Part shown: positions 63,340 through 64,000 of the stretch, piece by piece | How the letters are laid out: each line of letters opens with the position of its first letter | How positions within the stretch are numbered: the first letter of the stretch is position 1 | Source of the DNA: Methylotuvimicrobium alcaliphilum 20Z | GTDB lineage: Bacteria; Pseudomonadota; Gammaproteobacteria; Methylococcales; Methylomonadaceae | Length of the DNA: 64,000 nucleotides | Assembly: GCF_000968535.2 (NCBI RefSeq) | Contig: NC_016112.1 | Coordinates: 1,736,001-1,800,000, forward strand | Direction: 5' to 3' | Translations under genes and position numbers: made by a program | The notes under the pieces: generated by a model | The model's input: the letters and a program-made list of their open reading frames with translations, nothing else | Databases searched by the model: none | What the model was told of the DNA's origin: nothing

Positions 63340-64000
63340 TTATATGTTTAGCAATAAGTGCGCTGGAGATTCCAGGCACTCTTTGATGGTGACCAAAAAT
63401 TGCACCGCTTCGCGGCCGTCGACCAAGCGATGATCGTAAGATAAAGCAAGATACATGATTGGTCTAACGACTATTTGTCCATTTTCAACCACGGGCCGCT
63501 CCTTGATTGCATGCATGCCTAAGATCGCGCATTGCGGCGGATTTAATATCGGAGTCGATAGCATCGAGCCGAAAATGCCGCCATTGGTTATTGTAAACGT
63601 ACCGCCGGTCAGGTCTTCAAAACTAATGTTGCCTTCTTTGGCTTTTTTGCCGAAATTGGCGATATTTTTTTCGATGCCGGCAAAGTCTAATTGATCGGCA
63701 TCGCGAAGAACCGGCACAATCAATCCGCGCGGTGTACTGACCGCAATGCCGATATCGTAGTAGCCGTGATAGATAATGTCGTTACCGTCAATTGAGGCAT
63801 TAATAGTCGGGAATTTTTTCAAGGCCTCGATCGATGCTTTGACGAAAAAAGACATGAAGCCCAATTTGATATTGTGCGTTTGCTCGAAGCGGTTTTTATA
63901 TTGGTTTCGTAAATCCATCACATGATGCATGTCGACTTCGTTGAAAGTCGTTAGCATCGCGGCGTTTTGTTGCGCTTGCAGCAAGCGTTCGGCAATCTTG
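63340..64000 (-). CDS. odhB: 2-oxoglutarate dehydrogenase E2 (dihydrolipoyl succinyltransferase), 5' part outside window
   Basis: The frame runs off the window end at 64000; the visible 220 residues are the C-terminal catalytic domain ([20 protein letters not shown] onward). The catalytic HxxxD motif is present in [18 protein letters not shown], and [20 protein letters not shown] and [20 protein letters not shown] are signatures of succinyltransferases. It transfers succinyl groups to CoA in the 2-oxoglutarate dehydrogenase complex. The companion E3-like gene downstream is degenerate in its disulfide. Confidence 0.94.
   Translation of the reverse strand, partial: KIAERLLQAQQNAAMLTTFNEVDMHHVMDLRNQYKNRFEQTHNIKLGFMSFFVKASIEALKKFPTINASIDGNDIIYHGYYDIGIAVSTPRGLIVPVLRDADQLDFAGIEKNIANFGKKAKEGNISFEDLTGGTFTITNGGIFGSMLSTPILNPPQCAILGMHAIKERPVVENGQIVVRPIMYLALSYDHRLVDGREAVQFLVTIKECLESPAHLLLNI

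Overview
The window looks like a chromosome segment of a gammaproteobacterium. The order nnr-tsaE-amidase-mutL-miaA, the block lpxK-Trm112-like-kdsB, and hom-thrC-recJ are all typical of that class. The very dense load of short dispersed palindromic repeats, the siderophore genes and the protein flavour would fit a type I methanotroph (Methylococcales), but no methane-oxidation gene lies in the window, so the family-level guess is inference only. No rRNA, tRNA or CRISPR array was seen.

Bases 1-29 kb form an accessory iron-uptake region. It starts with the 3' end of a nonribosomal peptide synthetase (C-A-PCP-reductase; the A domain reads as serine-specific). Then come a TonB-dependent receptor with an N-terminal signalling domain, a PepSY membrane protein, a sulfotransferase and a cupin/JmjC-type enzyme (both AT-rich), a Sfp-type phosphopantetheinyl transferase, an MbtH protein, a FecI-type sigma factor, a PvdE-like ABC exporter, a PvdQ-like Ntn-hydrolase acylase and a FecR-type anti-sigma factor. 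The region ends with a tripartite RND efflux operon and tonB-exbB-exbD. Together these would assemble, export, trim in the periplasm, re-import and reductively unload a peptide siderophore under cell-surface-signalling control. The combination of a reductase-released Ser module with PvdE/PvdQ-like maturation is the most promising undescribed system here. The region is peppered with mobile debris: two ISL3-like and three IS66-like MITEs with perfect 8-bp target duplications, an mbtH pseudogene next to the PPTase, a PepSY fragment, an Rpn-nuclease fragment and a TumE/TumA-type toxin-antitoxin pair with a large palindromic operator.

Bases 29-56 kb are mainly housekeeping: an MFS carrier, an HDOD protein, prmB-aroC-MFS, a second exbB-exbD pair followed by lpxK, a Trm112-like gene and kdsB, alaC-hom-thrC, recJ, a degenerate HD-GYP protein, nnr-tsaE-amidase, mutL-miaA, a DUF2272 lipoprotein and a YlqF-type GTPase. 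Spacers carry several repeat families, including heptanucleotide tandem repeats that start at the 3' ends of genes.

Bases 56-64 kb hold a lipoprotein, yigZ, a repeat-rich stretch, a lone integron-like cassette (attC-like site, intact hicB, frameshifted hicA), a succinate-semialdehyde-type dehydrogenase, a small membrane protein, and lpd plus odhB (cut by the window end) on the minus strand. The Lpd protein has lost one cysteine of its redox disulfide (Tyr52 instead of Cys). That is notable beside a 2-oxoglutarate dehydrogenase E2 gene and a semialdehyde dehydrogenase that could bypass it.
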